Positions 5,668 to 8,229 of a stretch of 8,229 bases of DNA are shown here, in pieces. Numbering within the stretch: position 1 is the first letter of the stretch; each line of letters begins with the position of its first letter. The stretch lies in contig JAKCEC010000051.1 in assembly GCA_021841725.1 (NCBI GenBank), positions 1 to 8,229 of the forward strand, given 5' to 3'. The translations under genes were made by a program, and so were the position numbers. The stretch comes from Actinomycetes bacterium. Its GTDB lineage: Bacteria; Actinomycetota; Acidimicrobiia; Acidimicrobiales; RAAP-2. The notes under the pieces are model-generated. The model saw only the letters and a program-made list of their open reading frames with translations, was not told the DNA's origin and ran no database searches.

Positions 5668-7755
5668 TTACACGGTGATCAGGTGTGATGCGGTATTGAT
5701 CGCGTTCACTATTTCGTCGAGGTTGAGCGCGATCGACGCCGGGCTGGTGGTCGCGGTCAAATCGGCGAGGGCACTTCGATACGCCGCGCGTGGCGTCGAG
5801 GTCGACGCCACGTCCTCGCCCCCCAGTTGCGTCAGGGCACTGACCAGGGCGAATCGCAGGTGCTCGAGAGGAGGTGTCGAGGCGATGACCGCCCCCCGTT
5901 CGGCCTCGAAGCGAAGCGCGTGCGCGGCGCGCAGAATTCGCAGTCCACTCGAGAGCAGGCCGCGTTCGACGTGCGGATCGCCCCGGGTGGCGGCGGGTTC
6001 TTCGAGGAGGCGCCGCACCGCCGCTTCGGCGGTGGCGAATCGGAAGTGCGCGGTCCGCGACGATTGGGAAATGCCCTGGACGTCGGGTGCTTGGGCGAAG
6101 GCGTAAGCGACGACCCCGTCGACGTAGCGCGCGAGAGCGGCGAACATCGCGGCCTCGCTCTGTCGTACGTCGTGGGCCGGTGAGGACGGCCACACGAGGT
6201 AGGCCAGCGTCGCGATAGCGGCGCCCAGGGTGACGTCGAGGAGTCGGTCGAGCGCCGTGCCGACCGAATCGGTCGTCGTGACCGAGAGCATGATCAATAC
6301 CAGGGCCGTCACCAGACCGATCGACACCGAGAAGTTGGCGGGCCACGTCGTATAGGCCAGGGCCGCCACGACGCCCACGAGGAGTGCGGTCAGCGCGTAC
6401 GAGGGCCGTAGCTCGCTGACCAGGACCGCCGCCAGCGACGCGCCGAGCATGGTGCCGGCAATCCGTCCCGTGCCGCGCAGCACCAGGGTGCCGTAGTCTG
6501 GTTTGAGGATGAGCGCGACCGCGAAGGGGACCCAGTAGCCGCGCGGCAGTTGCCACCAGTGGCTGAGCCCCGTGGCGATTAAGACGGCGAACGTCAAGCG
6601 CACGGCGTGACGGAACGCGATGGCGTCTCGCTGCAGGTTGTCACGCAGCAGTTCCACGTGACCACGCCACCGCGACGACTCGAGCCCGCCCCAACGAACA
6701 TCGAGGCGCCACGCCCCGTGCTGGGATGTCGTACTCTCGCGCTCCGCGAGGTGGCCCATCGAACGAAGCTGTCCGGCCAGGGCGTCGAGGTGCGCCAGGA
6801 TGAGCGCCATCAACGTCCGCGTGTCATCGGCCACGCCCCCTTCGTCGAGGCGCCGTTGCAGGTCGTCGATGACCGCCGTGACGTGATCGGCGGGTTCACG
6901 CCACGCCGTGGGGTGACCGGGACGACGCACCAGCGAGGACAACCGCGTGACGCCTTCGGCGAGTGCGAGCAACGCGCGTTGCACGTCGTCGAGGAAGGAG
7001 GGATCCACCGTGGCGAGGCGGGCGCGCAGACCCGCGACGGTGGTGAAGTCGAGTCGTGCGCGGCGCGCTTGCACCACGATGGCGCGAAGGTCACGGTCGT
7101 CGGTGCGCCCAAAGAGCGAGGCGGGCGAGAGAACTCGCTGCGCTTCGTCGATGTCGGCGAGGACGCCGAAGGCGGACCGTTCCGCGGGACTGGTGGCGTA
7201 GGCGGCCAAGCTGGCCAGGGCGTGGGCCACCGAGGCGCGTTGGAACCGCAGGGTGGGGGGGAGCCGCAAGACGACGAGGGCGACGATCTCGACCAGGGCT
7301 CCGGCACAGACCAGGAGGCCGAGATGCAGGGCCTGCACCGCCGAACCGCCGAACCGGCCCAGCACCACGTACGCGACGAGCGCCTGCGAGCCCAGGACGG
7401 CCTGCGTCTGGCCGTAGATCACGGCCATGCCGGCCGCGAAGCAGAGCGGGACCAGGAGCGCGGTGTGCAGCCAGGGCTCGGCACTGGTCAGGGTGCCGAC
7501 AAAGACCGAGACACCGAGTCCGAGTGCGTCGAGCACGGCGAGTCGCAGGGGCAATTTCGGTGCGCCGACGAGCGAGACGATGGCGACCAGATTCGCGCCG
7601 ACCGCCAGGGAGAGGGCGGCGAGCGGATTGTGCAGGGACAGTCCCAGGGCGAAGACGGCGAAGACCGGCAGGGCGGTGATGAGTCCGATCACCGGTGCCA
7701 GGGAACGAAAGTTGATTTCGAACGCGCTGAGGATGACGCGCCGCGTACTACCCAC
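5668..7755 (-). CDS. FUSC-family inner-membrane transporter
   Basis: This encodes a 695-residue membrane protein with the usual duplicated layout of the FUSC family (YccS/AaeB-like, fusaric acid resistance type). A first bundle of about six helices spans roughly 20-164. A long, charged, helical cytosolic part follows (about 165-380). A second bundle of about five or six helices lies at 383-522, and a soluble helical tail at 525-695. The best marker is the second bundle's start, with R-H-A-V-R-L (382-387), R-G-Y-W-V-P (405-410) and L-K-P-D-Y-G (417-422), then R-I-A-G-T (431-435). Characterised relatives export aromatic carboxylic acids or other small acids; others have no known substrate. The start is GTG at 7755 with GTGAGG four bases before it; the next in-frame Met (110) would remove most of the first bundle. 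It lies 38 bases downstream of trpE on the same strand, so co-transcription is likely. The substrate is unknown; anthranilate is only a guess from context. Confidence 0.9.
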   Translation of the reverse strand: MGSTRRVILSAFEINFRSLAPVIGLITALPVFAVFALGLSLHNPLAALSLAVGANLVAIVSLVGAPKLPLRLAVLDALGLGVSVFVGTLTSAEPWLHTALLVPLCFAAGMAVIYGQTQAVLGSQALVAYVVLGRFGGSAVQALHLGLLVCAGALVEIVALVVLRLPPTLRFQRASVAHALASLAAYATSPAERSAFGVLADIDEAQRVLSPASLFGRTDDRDLRAIVVQARRARLDFTTVAGLRARLATVDPSFLDDVQRALLALAEGVTRLSSLVRRPGHPTAWREPADHVTAVIDDLQRRLDEGGVADDTRTLMALILAHLDALAGQLRSMGHLAERESTTSQHGAWRLDVRWGGLESSRWRGHVELLRDNLQRDAIAFRHAVRLTFAVLIATGLSHWWQLPRGYWVPFAVALILKPDYGTLVLRGTGRIAGTMLGASLAAVLVSELRPSYALTALLVGVVAALAYTTWPANFSVSIGLVTALVLIMLSVTTTDSVGTALDRLLDVTLGAAIATLAYLVWPSSPAHDVRQSEAAMFAALARYVDGVVAYAFAQAPDVQGISQSSRTAHFRFATAEAAVRRLLEEPAATRGDPHVERGLLSSGLRILRAAHALRFEAERGAVIASTPPLEHLRFALVSALTQLGGEDVASTSTPRAAYRSALADLTATTSPASIALNLDEIVNAINTASHLITV

Positions 7756-7793
7756 GACGCCTCACCACGGGGTGGACTCTGGTCGTGGTCGCC

Positions 7794-8229
7794 TCACGAC
7801 GCGGCGACCACCGCAGCGTGGCGCGCGTAGGGGTCGACGATCTCGAGCGCCAACAACGGGGCCGAAGCCTTCGAGAGGCACTCCTGGTATTCGAACTCCG
7901 GTGTCGAATCCGCGACGATGCCGCCACCGGCCTGCACGGTCGCTCGCGAGTGTCGCAGGGCCACGGTGCGGATGGTGATGGCGAAGTCCGCGTCGCCGCG
8001 CAGCGAGAAGTAACCGAGGGCGCCCCCGTAGGGACCGCGTCGTACGGGCTCGAACTCATCGATGATCTGCATGGCGCGGACCTTGGGAGCGCCGCTCAAC
8101 GTGCCCGCGGGAAACAGGGCGTCGAAGGCGTCGAAGGCGTCGAGTCCCTCGCGCAGGCGACCCGTGACCTGCGAGACCAGGTGCATCAGGTGGCTGAAGC
8201 GTTCAACTTGGGCCAGCCGTTCGACCCGG
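7794..8229 (-). CDS. trpE: Anthranilate synthase component I, C-terminal part (cut by window edge)
   Basis: The C-terminal 144 residues of a chorismate-utilising enzyme are visible; the 5' part lies beyond the window. Landmarks are V-E-R-F-S-H-L-M-H near the visible start, F-P-A-G-T-L-S-G-A-P-K, then R-R-G-P-Y-G-G-A-L-G-Y-F, I-T-I-R-T, and Q-A-G-G-G-I-V-A-D-S with a following E-F-E-Y-Q-E. These are characteristic of TrpE, more than of PabB or isochorismate synthases. TrpE with a glutamine amidotransferase partner (TrpG) makes anthranilate from chorismate, the first step of tryptophan synthesis. The N-terminal tryptophan-binding region cannot be checked here. The stop is at 7796-7794, followed after 38 bases by the FUSC gene. 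The last 10-15 residues form a short Ala/Val-rich tail that is not part of the conserved fold. PabB remains a less likely alternative. Confidence 0.9.
   Translation of the reverse strand, partial: RVERLAQVERFSHLMHLVSQVTGRLREGLDAFDAFDALFPAGTLSGAPKVRAMQIIDEFEPVRRGPYGGALGYFSLRGDADFAITIRTVALRHSRATVQAGGGIVADSTPEFEYQECLSKASAPLLALEIVDPYARHAAVVAAS
8119..8144. repeat. Short 9-base tandem repeat within trpE
   Basis: The unit GCGTCGAAG occurs almost three times in a row and encodes D-A-F-D-A-F-D-A on the minus strand, just before F-P-A-G-T-L-S-G. The length of this segment fits ordinary TrpE proteins, so the repeat does not appear to be an insertion. Confidence 0.8.

Noticed and set aside
6607..7830. 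Plus-strand open frame of 407 residues opposite the FUSC gene
   Set aside because: It is Gly/Arg/Glu/Asp/Gln-rich, as expected from the complement of a GC-rich gene, shows no domain, and lies almost fully antisense to a clear FUSC protein.
1..8229. A novel defence, mobile or CRISPR-like system
   Set aside because: No transposase, integrase, nuclease, toxin-antitoxin pair, direct-repeat array, tRNA or attachment-site signature was found. The genes are recognisable metabolic, transport, sensing and stress families with uniform base composition.

Overview
The window is GC-rich bacterial DNA from a chromosomal, mostly metabolic and stress-related region. The split B12-dependent acyl-CoA mutase (separate catalytic and cobalamin-binding subunits), the PAS/GAF sensor style, the CsbD-like protein and the frequent GTG starts fit a high-GC actinobacterium-like organism. 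This placement is an inference from gene style only; no rRNA or marker gene is present to settle it.

Layout: (1) Bases 1-238 are a non-coding leader with a possible extended -10 and a long fold-back. It feeds a small plus-strand CsbD-like gene (239-517) that carries a near-perfect 99-bp in-frame tandem duplication. (2) A convergent minus-strand gene (560-865) encodes a 101-residue Dabb (stress-responsive A/B barrel) protein, with a hairpin between the two stops. (3) A divergent intergenic region (866-1100) with palindromes precedes a plus-strand sensor protein (1101-3491) built of five PAS or PAS-like domains and one GAF domain, with no output domain. (4) Convergent to it lies a minus-strand mutase pair: large subunit (5545 down to 3911) and small B12-binding subunit (3914 down to 3519), overlapping by ATGA. 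(5) Upstream on the same strand lie a FUSC-family membrane transporter (7755 down to 5668) and the C-terminal part of anthranilate synthase component I, TrpE (8229 down to 7794, cut by the window edge).

How they may work together: the mutase subunits form one enzyme and are translationally coupled. Its active-site residues (Phe68, Gln186) match isobutyryl-CoA mutase better than methylmalonyl-CoA mutase, so a default methylmalonyl-CoA mutase label would probably be wrong. TrpE and the FUSC transporter are close enough (38 bases) to be co-transcribed, and some FUSC proteins export aromatic acids. The CsbD-like and Dabb proteins are both of stress-associated families. The sensor probably acts through a partner encoded elsewhere.

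No CRISPR array, RNA gene, insertion sequence, phage gene or obvious defence system was seen. The points most worth a second look are the mutase substrate residues, the output-less tandem-PAS sensor, and the duplicated CsbD-like gene with its structured leader.
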